Positions 45,738-57,039 of a stretch of 64,000 nucleotides of DNA are shown one piece after another (position 1 is the first letter of the stretch; every line of letters starts with the position of its first letter). This stretch comes from Dichotomocladium elegans (taxonomy: Eukaryota > Mucoromycota > Mucoromycetes > Mucorales > Lichtheimiaceae). The notes under the pieces were generated by a model. The model worked only from the letters and a program-made list of their open reading frames with translations, had not been told where the DNA came from and made no database searches. The stretch is taken from contig JAIXMN010000005.1 of NCBI GenBank assembly GCA_025716815.1, forward strand, positions 1,488,001 to 1,552,000. The letters are read 5' to 3'. The translations under genes were made by a program, and so were the position numbers.

Positions 45738-47807
45738 CTTTCATCTCCGTCTGGTGCAGGTTGTACAGAACTTTTTTTTTGCAATTAGGTAGTAGCATGT
45801 GAACAGCATTTGAGGGACGCGGAGGTTCCCCAGGATCTCTCTGTTGGCATGAGCGGCCTATCACTTGGAGTCCGCCAACTGTACATCTACCTTTCATGGA
45901 ATAGGGTTTGTCGAGCGGCGTACACACGCAACTTGCGCATCCTGACGTTCGAAATTTTTGACTCGTTTGGAAGCAATGCCTTGGAGGTCAACCCATTTCT
46001 TTACCCATATTGGTCCTTTTTTTCGATTTCTCTTTTGAACGAGACCAAATATTGAGCGAGCTATGTATCATAAAGAAGCGTTATGTAGCCGAGACTTATG
46101 AACATACATCAGATCTTTTATTCTAAATTCTGAAAACAGAAAAAAAAACTTCCAGATTATGAATCACCGCAACGCGCTACAGGTTGCCATTGATGGCTAA
46201 ATCACCATGAATAATCGTTTGTTAAAGTTAAAAGGCAGCAAACAAGCAATGCCGATATCGGATATTACTGGATCCTTGAAAGGAAAAGAAAAATATGAGA
46301 CCGCAGTTCCACCCGCGTTGATCGTTCTACATGTCCATCTACCAAGTGTGTTATAGTCTTTTTAGGGAGTTGCTCTTGTCGGCCACACATACACGTAACT
46401 GGGATGATCACATTATTATTTAGATAAAATGGTTCAAAGCAAACTATGCAACATAAGGGATGAAGAAATTTGTGGATGAAAGGGGAAGTGCCTGCGCGAT
46501 GAATGATGAAACGCTCCATACACGTGATGGCTGAAGAACTGTTATTGTAACGGCATCAGGTGACCCAGTAGCATTATGTTATAAAGGAAGAAACTATGCG
46601 CATAAACAACTTATAAAGCTACCAAATTGATATGTCATTATTTCAGCAAAAGATATGATCCCTTCCCCATATGCGATAACTGATCTTCTGGACGCCACAG
46701 CACTTGGAAGTCATAATACGCACGGAAGTCTGCGGATATGGGACTTCTTAGATGTACAGGCTCGGGAAAAAAAGATTAAAAAGAAGCAGTACTCATTCAT
46801 AAAAGATATCTGGATCGAACGCTGCACGTTTAATGCATTGTTGTATAACAACGACAGCCGTTGGCGTGCCGACGAGCAATTCATCCTAAAGTATTTGACC
46901 AGGAAAGAAAAGTAGACTCTCAGACATATCCCAGGAACTCGCCATTCCCAAACCTTTTTGTCATTACTGTAGTTGCACACGAAAACATGGCAATACGCCT
47001 TGTGAAACTCAAAGTAATTGCTGATGCAATAGATATATTCGGACGATTTCCTCCTGCCCGGTACAGTTCCAAGTTTGGACGTACGTATTCCGTAGGTGTA
47101 TATGAATAAAGGCGATCTTCTTCCGTACTGAAGTTTTTACATAGCGCGATTCAAGTGTTCTATTCTCAGGAGAGATTATGTGGAAGAGAACTCTCCTCAC
47201 GAACATTTGATATCGATGAGGAAGAGATTTGTGTTGTTAAAGAATCTATCCAATCGGCGGTCCCTTTGATGAAGGAGAGCCATGGAGGCCCTGGCTACAG
47301 TAAAAACGACCCTGCTATCTCAACCACTGCTCCGCCTCCCTCCAAAAAAAAGCGACGATCCGACACCATTCTGTGTCCGTGCTTTGTTCCCCCGTTCATC
47401 AATATGAAGTAAAATGTGGAGTGCGGAGGCCTTAGGAGTGTATGGTGACGCTTTATGCAGTGGGTCAGCCGAACGGATTGAATAACCAGCATCATCTGTG
47501 TTACACACTCGAAAAACAGTTACCCGCTATCCTTCCAATACTCTACCCAGCCCTGTTTTCGTAATCTTCATGCTTGGCCGTGATCCAAGGGTCAGATTCC
47601 CCAATCTTCATGCCACTTTCTTTGGGCCCTTTTTATTCTGACCTAACAATGTAATCTTAGGTGAATCTGAAGCGGGCCACCGCCCGGATGAATTCTTTTT
47701 TATTGGAATGCCGGGCCTTTGCGTCGCTGCGGGTAATAGAGCTGAATTAGCTCCCAAGAAATCAGGAAGACACAACACTCATAAGGCGATGGCGTTGTAC
47801 ACTTTGC
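45738..47807. other. Gene-poor region with unassigned frames
   Basis: No recognised gene. Two plus-strand frames could be exons of an unknown gene: 46655-46915 (86 codons, beginning MIPSPYAITDLLDATAL) and about 47155-47412 (85 codons, ending in a KKKRRSDTILCPC segment). I could not link them through splice sites and see no domain. Confidence 0.4.
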
Positions 47808-48643
47808 ATGAAAAAGGGCTTTAAATACTTTGACGTGCTCCAGCGAAGTCGTGAAGAATTCCTCCTCTTCATTCCTCGAAACAATGATGTTCAACGCAGT
47901 ACTTCCTCTTTGCTCCCCCCAAACGTAGCGGCAGCCCACTCTGCATCACCACCAGCAGCGGCAACGGCAACGGCAACGGCAACGGAAACAAAGGATGAAT
48001 CATCTATAGAAGCGCAGCAGCATCGGCCGCCAGCGATAAATCCAAGGGACGAGGTCTTGAAAGAGGTGTGTGTTCGCGTGCGGGGGTGCGGCATATGAAT
48101 AGACATTGAACTGGAGCAGATGAATGATAGGTACACAGTAATATTATTCACTGGCTATCTTCGGTATATGTGTCCATACATCTATGTACGAAATCGAAAT
48201 GGGGGTTGTGGTGGGGGGCGAGAACGGTGGATGGGGAGCCTGCAACAAAGAAGGTTTGGAATATTGACCATCGATGGCCAGCAGTTTCGGTCGTACCATG
48301 AAGAGGGTACCAATTTCGATGCGCCTTTCGAGCTCCAGACTACCTTGGATTGGAGAAGAAAAGGTGCGTAGATGAACTGAGGATGATAGCCTGAGCACTT
48401 ATCAACACCACCCCTTCCGTAGACGTCGAACTTTGGGAGATGGTGATCGAGGTGCTCTCGGTAATCCTAAAACCCTGTCCTCCTAACCCTTTTCAAGTCG
48501 ATTTGGCATTCATCGACAAGCTACCACTGGAGGAGGGCCTTCTCTTAACAGGCGCTCTCCTGAATTTCCTACAGACTGTGTGGGCCCATGCGACCCCTAG
48601 CAAAGCAAGCTTACTTGACGCCGGTAAGGGTTGCCTGAATTGA
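47808..48643 (+). CDS. Hypothetical spliced protein
   Basis: Proposed exons are about 47808-48066, 48120-48363 and 48420-48643. The last junction is good: GTGCGT donor after an AAAG and a CCGTAG acceptor join LQTTLDWRRK to DVELWEMVIEVLSVIL in frame. The first intron (GTGTGT...GGAGCAG) is less sure, as is the start, since a TTTAAATA motif overlaps the first codons and a later start is possible. The N-terminal part is Ser/Pro/Ala/Thr-rich with an Ala-Thr repeat; the C-terminal 75 residues form a leucine-rich helical domain. No family recognised. Confidence 0.45.
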
Positions 48644-49290
48644 GATAACCTATACCGGCTCTATCTGATCAATGAATTGCTAGTATACGAAGACATAAAA
48701 GCATTACAGACGCGCCATTTAAGCCACATGTATCAATATTCGATCGAGAGTCAACCATTGCAATAGTCAATAAATTAGTACGCTTCGTGCTACTCTGAAC
48801 ACTGGCCAATATATCGATTTACCCCATCCGCTCTGATATCAAACATCAGCGAAATTATGTATAAGTAACCTAATCGATCGGCAAAGGCACGTCCCTTTCT
48901 CATCCCTGCGGATAGGTTACGCCACTGTGGACCATGTCGTCTTCGCCCTGCACTGGCCTTATCTGACATGGCTGTGCAGATGGCTCTGGTTTCCAAGTTA
49001 CGCAATTGGCCTCCGCTCAAATTTTGGTATTAATTGATCTCTGGAACCTATCGAGCGAAAAACGGGTCGCACAGAGATCGTCTGCTTCTTGCCATTCCTC
49101 CCCAGCACTTTCTTTATACACCTTTCTCCCTCTCTCCTCCCGAACCTTTCCCCCCCTTTCATTCTTTTCTATCTCTTTCGAAGCTACTTGAGATCGCAAG
49201 CATCCGAAATCAATCGCAAACGCTCCTTCCAAACCGCTCACGCCCGCTTTCCCTCCCCTTTCCCCCTCTCGCTCTCGTACTTAATTCACC
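48644..49290. other. Intergenic region / 5' leader of the SLC41-type gene
   Basis: Contains a strongly pyrimidine-rich tract (about 49100-49290) directly before the start codon at 49291, typical of fungal promoters. No gene recognised on either strand. Confidence 0.5.
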
Positions 49291-51453
49291 ATGGCTGCTT
49301 CGTATATTCAAGCATCCACAACGGATACCATCGAACTTGATAGCGCAACAGAGAACGGAGAATTGAAATCTCATCTTAGCGCTCGACCCACTCGGAAACA
49401 TGCACGGAGCGCATCGTCCTCATCGTTCATTCATTTCAAAGTCCCTGTCCATCCCGACCCACCGAATGAGGACAGTGCCTCTCACTCCGAAGTGAGTCGT
49501 GGGACTCGGTTAGCTGCAGAGGTAGTTACAGGATCAAGGTCGGCAGCAGTGTATATATCACAACAGCATCTAAAATGGCCGTACTTTTTCTTCTTTCTCT
49601 GCAGGCTTTCCCTTCACTGATCATGTCGGTGGTGGGTCTTGTCGCAGCAGGATGGATGATGGATATATTCCAAGTGAGTAAACATGCAACATGCGCTCAC
49701 ATTTTGGAGTGAACGATTCAGATTCATGTTTTTTTTTCTACCTAGCATTGGGAAGTGTTCATCGAAGTATCCGAACTATTTATTCTCGTACCAGTATTAT
49801 TGAACCTAAAGGGCAACCTGGAGATGAATCTTGCAGCGCGTGTATCCACATCGGTAAAGTGATGGTGCAAATAGTAAGAGAAGGCGCTGGTTGGGTGACG
49901 GGTGGTGTAGCTGATATCGAGGATTGAGGGGGTGCAAGAGTACGAGCTAAGTTTAAAAGGGATTTTTTCTTTTCAATTTAGGCTAATCTAGGTGAATTGG
50001 ACCGTCCCGACACGCGGAATTCGCTTGTTCTCGGCAACCTGGCACTCATCCAAGTTCAAGGTCTTGTTGCAGGCTCGATTGCAGGCTGCTTTTCGTTCTT
50101 CCTCGGCGTCCTGGAACATCCGGATGAGCCAGCGACGGTCGCTGAAAGCATTCTGATCATCGCCAGCTCCATGATTTCCGCGGCTGTGTCGAGTCTTGTT
50201 CTAGGTGTGTTTATGTGCCTGCTCATTATCGTCAGTCGAAAGTTGCGCATTGACCCTGGTAAGGAAAGGATTATACTCTTTCATATTCGTTTTAAAAGCT
50301 CACACCTTGTTGCTTACTTTTCCTCCTGAATCTAGATAATATCGCATGTCCTATGGCATCCTCACTCGGCGATGTCGTGACCCTTGGTATCCTTGCTGGA
50401 TGTGCACAAGCTCTTCTTGGGAGTGTGGGTAAGTGCAGTTGTGAAGGGAAAACGAGGGAAGCATTGCTGTAGCTACTGCTGCTATTGCTTCTGCTTCTTC
50501 GTTCCTAATGCAGCGGAAGTAACAATATTAATTCCCGCATTTAGACTCGATGCTGAGTTTGGGGCTATTTTTTGCAATGGTCGTTTCTGTACCATTCTTT
50601 GGTCGCGCAGTGTGGAAAAACAATTTTGTCAAAGAATTGCTCTTCTCGGGCTGGTCACCGATTATCTTTGCCATGTTTATTTCGAGTCTGGCCGGTCTTG
50701 TACTAGAGCGCTACGTCGAGCAGTTCAAAGGCCTGGCTATGCTGACGCCTATTCTTTGCGGCAAGTGGAGTATAAAGAGAGGAGCAGGGAATGTGTGCGT
50801 GTGCGTGTTCGTGTGCGTGTTCGTGTGCGTGTGCGAATTCAAATCTTGGGGAGGCGGCTTTGCTAACCTCATCTTCCACAGGCCTTGCTGGCAATCTGGG
50901 TTCGATTTATGCGTCACGGATAAGCACTTGTCTACATGCAGGAGTACAGGAGCAGTATCGCACCACCGAATGGACTCTGATGGCAATGAATATCCCGGTC
51001 CAGGCACTCTTTCTTGTTCTTATTTGGATCCTCGAACTTGGTCATTTAGACTTCACATTTGCATTCGCCTTCACCTACTTCATTGTATCCATGATCTGTG
51101 TATGCACATATTTTTTTATATCTCTATCTGACTTGTGCTTGCGGCATTCTAACAATCGATGGATGATAGACTTTGCTTGCACTCAAAATGGGCAAATCCA
51201 TGACTCTTGTATGCTGGAAACGCGGCTACGACCCCGATAATTACGTACTTCCATATCTGTAAGTTTTGGCAGAATGACAGCCTTGTTTCCTATTGGCAGA
51301 TAACTGACTCATCAACCTCCGTGGAATCTTCCACCTCACTCCAGGACTGCCCTCATAGATGTTATTTGCACCAGTCTTCTGGTCATTTCCTTCTCCTGGT
51401 TATCCAGTAGCGGCTACGCAGACCTTGTTACCTCGCGGAGCGCATCGCAATAA
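49291..51453 (+). CDS. SLC41/MgtE-type divalent cation transporter
   Basis: Membrane transporter of Mg2+ and related divalent cations. Nine exons: 49291-49491, 49605-49673, 49746-49853, 49982-50258, 50336-50428, 50545-50760, 50882-51099, 51170-51258, 51345-51453; phases agree and give 459 residues. After a 65-residue polar cytosolic N-terminus come two similar halves, as in SLC41. Half 1 holds [21 protein letters not shown], the signature [22 protein letters not shown] and several membrane helices. Half 2 holds [20 protein letters not shown] and the matching [21 protein letters not shown]. The paired GNL(E/G)xxLAxRxST motifs are the family hallmark. Intron 6 (50761-50881) has a GC donor and carries a GTGTGC minisatellite. 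Which membrane it serves cannot be read from the sequence. Confidence 0.9.
50793..50835. repeat. GTGTGCGTGTTC minisatellite in an intron
   Basis: About four imperfect units inside intron 6 of the SLC41-type gene. Confidence 0.8.
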
Positions 51454-51590
51454 TGACGACCAGCCCTTGTATTTATTAAATAAAATGGTGTACATACAGA
51501 TACATTTCTGAATCATTTGCACGCATTAAAGAATTTCTCACGGCGAAAAAGACAGTCGGCTTGACTTAACCCCCTTCTTCCGTTTAACTA

Positions 51591-53072
51591 ATGCTGAGGT
51601 GCTCTGGACTGCCGAGCCATCGCTTGGCATTCGTCAGACATTTTGGTTCACGGATATTTGAAAAGCCTGCTGCCCATGCCTTTTACGATGACAAGATTGT
51701 GACCGTAAGCTCAGGTCCTATTTCGAGCGACACATTGCTTGCTCATTTGACACCTACATACAAACCGGTTCCGATTCCCCCCTCCCCAATGTCGGTTCTC
51801 TTTTTCTTTCTGTAGTACGCCAATCGGGCCATCAAACCCTTGACCTTGAGCCAGCTCGTACGATTCGGCCAGCCTCCGCTAACGGATGACCGCCTGCGGG
51901 AATGTGCGCATTATGCGCGGACGGAGCTGCCTGTTCGATTAGCACGACGAGTACGCGCTTTCCAGACACTGCCATTCATTGTTGGCACCAATCCGTATAT
52001 CAAAGAGATCTATAAACTCTACTATGAATCATTTGAGAGCCTGGAACCTTATTCACACGATCACGCGGGAAACAATGACGTGGAGTACACTGAAAAGCTC
52101 AAGGACCTTGTGGACCGTCATGCAGATAATATCCCCACGCTTGCGCGAGGTACCCTTTTTTTATTTATGCATGCAACATACACACAAGCAGGCAGAAAAT
52201 GGCGGCTGTTCTCACCCGTTATCCCCGATTCGTAGGTTTTCTTGAATGCAAGCAATATATGGTACAGGACGACCAGGCAGCTTTCCTCGACGAGATGATC
52301 CACGCCCGTATCGGGATCCGGCTGATTGCCGAACAAATGATTGCCCTGGTAGGCCAGAAACAGAGCACCGGCGCTTGCGACACGAATCCGCACATCGGCA
52401 TCATTGATACCCAGCTCAACCCGGCGAAGATGGTCAGATCGTGCTCTGAATTCGTGGCTGAGCTGTGCGAATTCAACTATGGCATGCATCCCGAGACAAT
52501 CATTGACGGCCATACAGACGCAACATTCACCTATGTGCCTGTCCACCTTGAATATATCCTTACAGAACTCCTCAAGAATGCTCAGCGAGCAACAATCGAG
52601 CATGCCAAAAAGAACAATGCACTCGACAGTCATAATGACGAGATACCACCGATTCGGGTGACCATCAGTCATGGCAAGGAAGACATTGGTATCCGGATCC
52701 GCGACCAGGGTGGAGGCGTTTCTGAGAAGGATCTGAATCGCATATTTGAATACTCGTATACGACTGTTGCTAAGGCATCGGACGATCAAGATCCGAATAA
52801 TATCTTTACAGGCATCTCGGAAATGGCTCTCCAGAGCGGCATTGGTGGCCCCTTGGCAGGCTTGGGGTAAGTCAAAAGATGGGCATCGAAAAAATAGAGT
52901 TGAACACTCATAGTGGCTCTGGTCGGTATTTAGTTTCGGTCTACCATTGGCACGCATGTACGCTCGGTATTTTGGTGGCTCATTTACATTGGTATCGATG
53001 AACGGCTATGGTTGCGATGTCTTTTTGAAACTTAAGCATATCGACAAGTCCATGGCAGAGCTAGAAATTTAA
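51591..53072 (+). CDS. Mitochondrial PDH/BCKD-type kinase
   Basis: Histidine-kinase-like protein Ser kinase that switches off pyruvate dehydrogenase or the branched-chain dehydrogenase in the mitochondrial matrix. Four exons: 51591-51704, 51816-52149, 52236-52866, 52934-53072; phases agree and give 405 residues. An Arg/His-rich leader (MLRCSGLPSHRLAFVRHFG) fits a mitochondrial presequence. The family N-terminal domain follows (LTLSQLVRFGQPP, RTELPVRLARRVRAFQTLPFIVGTNP, DEMIHARIGIRLIAEQMIAL). Then comes the GHKL ATPase: N-box LEYILTELLKNAQRA, G1-box IRIRDQGGGV, and G2 FGLPLARMYARYFGGS. Fungi have two paralogues of this family; I cannot say which dehydrogenase is the target. Confidence 0.9.
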
Positions 53073-53757
53073 GAAAATCTCTCAAGATTTTTTTTTTTAA
53101 AAAAAGGACCATTTAGATCCACTCCCTGAACAAGGCATTTGTTTCGATTGTGCTACGATTGGATCGGTTGTTTACTGCCCTATGATGATGAGGCATCCGA
53201 CAACAGTTCGTTGATCGTACGGCCTCGAAAAGGGCTGGTTAGATCATCACTGCAAAAGAAGTCATTGCTGAGGTATGATGTAATCGATCGGCAGGGGGAG
53301 GGGATGGAAGGAGCAGGAAACGGTGTAAACCACGCCATCTTCAACGCGTCCTTCCATGGTGACACACTACAACGAGCCGATGGTTTGTCCTGAAGGCATG
53401 AATACAGTGATTCCTTCTTTCTGTCCCCCATTCCTCTACTGATAGGGCTGGGGAGCCTCATCCACACAATGTCTTCCCTCTGTCCTATTCAGGCATCCGT
53501 CATGCAACAGAGAAGAAGAATGCGGAAGGAGAACCGAGAGAGAGAAAATGGAGCTCATGATCGGCATCCGAACCTTGAGAAATGACGATCACTGCCGAAT
53601 GGAGTGAGTATCAGCCGGTAGAATAGATCCCGTTGCACTGCATGATATTTTGGTTTATTCAGCTTTCTACTTTTTCCATGGGCCCAAAGAAAGAAAAAAA
53701 CCGGAGAGGATGAGCAATTAAGAGACACACACAAAAAAGGTGCTGAGAAGAGTCGGA

Positions 53758-53790
<33 letters not shown>

Positions 53791-53901
53791 GCACATGGCG
53801 GATGTTGATTTTTAGAAAATGAGTGTGATACCAGAAACGGCATTCATCCTTCGTCCTCCTCCCTTCCTCTCAGGCGGTCTCTTCCTTTGATTTTCGGTGC
53901 A
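53073..53901. other. Intergenic region
   Basis: 3' flank of the kinase gene and promoter of the G-beta gene. Contains a (GA)n run at 53760-53784. Frames on both strands lack recognisable domains. Confidence 0.5.
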
Positions 53902-55117
53902 ATGCACGACAGCGACGTTGCCGAGCGCATTGCCGCTGCACGTCGCGAAGCAGAGGCGCTCAAGGACAGAATAAAACTACGAAAAGAAGCGCTTGCCGAT
54001 GCCACATGCAAGTGTTGATTCCCCACAAAAAGCGAGGAGCCAAGGGAGGGGAGAGGGAAACGAAAAAAAAAAACCAAACTCACCGTTTTTTCCTGTGCAT
54101 GGGCAATCAAACAGTGCAGGGCATGGCCAAAGAAGTAGAAGCATTACCTCGAACGACAATGAAAGTACGACGGACGCTACGAGGCCATTTAGCAAAGATA
54201 TACGCAGTGCATTGGTCGAGCGACAGACGACACATTGTGTCAGCAGCCCAGGATGGCAAATTGATTGTGTGGGATGCATACTCGAGCAACAAGGTGAATG
54301 CGATTGTTTTACGGTCATCGTGGGTCATGACGTGTGCATACTCGCCTTCGGGACAGTTTGTAGCGTCGGGCGGCCTGGATAACATTTGCTCGGTGTACAG
54401 AGCGCGGGAGCGGGATGCGCGTGCGCTCCGTGAGCTGGCGGGCCACACGGGGTTCCTGAGCTGTGCTCGTTTCATTAGCGACCGAGAAATCTTGACAGCC
54501 TCGGGCGATAAGACCTGCATTCTATGGGACATTGATGCAGGTGCCAAGCTTGCTGAATATGCAGATCACTCCCAAGGTGTCATGGGGTAACAAAAAACCT
54601 AGTCAGCTCGCCCTCCCCCACCCGCCAAGCCAATCGCTCACTCTTGTCTCCTAGTGTCTCCTTGTCTCCAACGGATCCAAACATGTTCGTCACCGGTGCA
54701 TGCGATGCGACGGCCAAGGTGTGGGATAAGCGTGTCAGCAAGCGCTGCGTTCAGACATTTGCAGGACACGATGGCGATATCAATGCGGTCCAGTTCTTTC
54801 CAGGCGGCGATGCCTTCGTGACTGGCTCCGATGACGCGACGTGCAAGCTCTATGACATCCGCGCAGACGCTGAGCTCATGACCTTTGCGCACGAGTCCAT
54901 CAAGGAGGGCATCACCGCCGTTGATTTTTCGCTCTCAGGGCGCCTTCTGTTTTCCGGATCGAACGACTATCAATGCACCATCTGGGATACCCTCAAGGGC
55001 GAGCGAGTGGGCACCCTCAGCGGCCATGAGAATAGGGTCTCCTGCGTTGGTGTCGCCCCAGATGGCATGGCCTTGTGCACTGGCAGTTGGGACGCTACCC
55101 TTCGTGTATGGGCTTAA
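53902..55117 (+). CDS. Heterotrimeric G-protein beta subunit
   Basis: Seven-bladed WD40 partner of G-gamma and G-alpha in receptor signalling (pheromone, nutrient or hyphal growth pathways in fungi). Three exons: 53902-54007, 54115-54586, 54655-55117, giving 346 residues, the usual G-beta length. The N-terminal helix for G-gamma pairing ([26 protein letters not shown], read in pieces) leads to the propeller. Typical G-beta strings are [103 protein letters not shown], and the C-terminus [11 protein letters not shown]. Intron 1 has a GC donor (GCAAGT); using it restores the family sequence ADATLQGMA. Fungi often have several G-beta genes, so no symbol is given. Confidence 0.94.
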
Positions 55118-55582
55118 CATTTTTCGTACTCTCAAAAAACATGGCATTCGTTTTTGTTCTCTCGTTTCTGTAGTCTTTGTAGCATTGTCTGACCGACCCT
55201 CTTCTCCTGTTCTCGCTCTTTTTATCGCTATTTACTATGTATACTTCATTCCGTCCTCTCCTCTATCTCTCTCTCTCCTCTTGTTTAATAAATTACTTAG
55301 TTAGTTGCAATTCTCTTTGCCCGCAGCTCATTCCTTTCCTCAAATCATAAGAAGAAGGTGCGATTCCTTTTATGTTCGCAGACTCAACTTGTCCGTCTCC
55401 ATTCACGGACCTCTGCGTATCACTCTTGTACTAACGTCCATGTTGAATTATTGGAACGACAAACCTTTTAATACGCTTTTTTTCGTTTCTGATGCTCTCG
55501 ATATGGTTATCTGAACAGAAATACTCAAATATCCAAAAATCACCCACGTTGTCTCCCCCCCTTTTCTTACAGATACTGTATA
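55118..55582. other. 3' flank of G-beta gene
   Basis: Pyrimidine-rich and AT-rich sequence up to the TA that precedes the Fanzor element. No gene recognised. Confidence 0.5.
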
Positions 55583-55584
55583 TA

Positions 55585-55740
55585 CTTTATTTTCAAAAAT
55601 AAATGTCGTAAATAAGATAAAATAATGTCGTGCAAAATACAAAAAAAATGTCGCATTGAATTATATAAATTTGTCGTATCAATAGGCAAAAAGATTTCGC
55701 ATCCATGGATTAAAACCTGTTAGTCAACAGAAAAACACTA
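55585..55740 (+). repeat. Left terminal inverted repeat of the Fanzor element
   Basis: Matches 59210-59344 in inverted orientation, with four TGTCG-type motifs spaced along it and one 23-nt extra segment. Confidence 0.9.
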
Positions 55741-55782
55741 CTCCTCCATACGCTTTAAACTTACACTCAAGGGCCCCGAAGA

Positions 55783-55823
55783 ACCCAGGAGTTATCCTGG
55801 GTAGTCCCGGCGATAACCGGGAC
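55783..55823 (-). ncRNA. Double hairpin at left end of the Fanzor element
   Basis: Two adjacent perfect stems. The first is ACCCAGGA/TCCTGGGT with loop GTTA (55783-55802). The second is GTCCCGG/CCGGGAC (55804-55823), whose loop reads TTATCG on the minus strand. The right end has the same arrangement in inverted orientation with a different second stem. Function as RNA is inferred. Confidence 0.5.
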
Positions 55824-57039
55824 GGAGAGACAGGAGGAGAGAGCCAGCACACCAGAAGAGACAGGCGGCGGCTGCCAGGGCGCCAAACGAGGGAATGGCG
55901 GCGGCGGAGGGAAAGAGCGAAATGGGGCCTGCGGTGGCAGCGAAAAAGAGCGGAAGGAGCGGAAGGGTGTTCAGGAACTCCTCTCTTCCACGGCTCATCA
56001 AGCACGGGTACGATTGGTTAATCTATAAAGGACAGTGGATGTCAGTTGCAATAAAATAATTTGGTATTACAGCGATCATACCGGATAAGACCATGGAAGA
56101 GAGGGTCGGGATGAACTCGATGGAGAAAGGAGATTTCTCAGTTGTCCATTATTTGTAGGAAATCAAGGAGGAGCAGAAGAAATTTCTTTGTGATAAACGA
56201 TTTTCATAACTCGCTGATCCTTTAATCGGTACAGGAGCTTGGAAACGTCCTGTTATTGCATTCCGAGAGTACTTGCATAATTTCTTTGTGATGAACGATG
56301 CTGCAGTAAATACAACGGCGGGTCACATGCTCTTTTCATTGACGATTTCCATCATTTATTGATACTGTTTATTTTGGTTTTTTTAGCCCTAGGCGGTTCG
56401 CATAGCGTATTTCAGCAATCGATATACCGTCCGTGGTGCTGTTAGAAACGAAATTGTATTGGGCGTATTCAGAGGTCGGCTTGATAAGAATTGGATGTCC
56501 TTTTATGTTATAGTGACCGCCTGTTATAGTGATACCATCGGTTCCAGGGAATCGCATCACTATAATGAATTATCACTATAACGAATTGGAATAAGCCCTA
56601 CCTGGCAATTTTGTTCTTCATAAAGTGTATCACTATAACAAGCGGCCACTGTAAAACCTCATTAAAGAACTCAGTGGGAAAAAGAAAAAGACCGTGGAGA
56701 TGGATCATTGCTGACACTATAAACAGTGATGCTCAAGCAAACTGTCCCTTTCCATTATCCACATACAAAACTAGAGCCCATACAGCCTACAGAAAATAAC
56801 ACAGCACCACATTTACGGTTGAAGGTAATACGGCCGCTTTCATACTCGGCTCCGCGATACTAAGAAATAATATACCCTAGGTCTTCCCCCACCAAATAAC
56901 CCAACCCCACCGCCCCGTCATTCCCGAAGGCATGCGCACTGGCCACAACATTGACCACACTGGCCGTATAATTGGGGTGAAATCGTCCATACGGGGCATC
57001 GGCTGTCGCCAGCCGATGCCCCGTAAAGTCTGTATCAGT

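Noticed and set aside
48790..49020. Minus-strand frame beginning MSGGQLRNLETRA, resembling the LSGGQ signature of ABC transporters
   Set aside because: Only five residues match; the following residues do not fit the QRxAIARA continuation and no Walker motifs are nearby. Probably chance in the upstream region of the SLC41-type gene.
53844..54318. Minus-strand frames opposite the G-beta 5' exons
   Set aside because: They are antisense to a clear WD40 gene and carry no motif.
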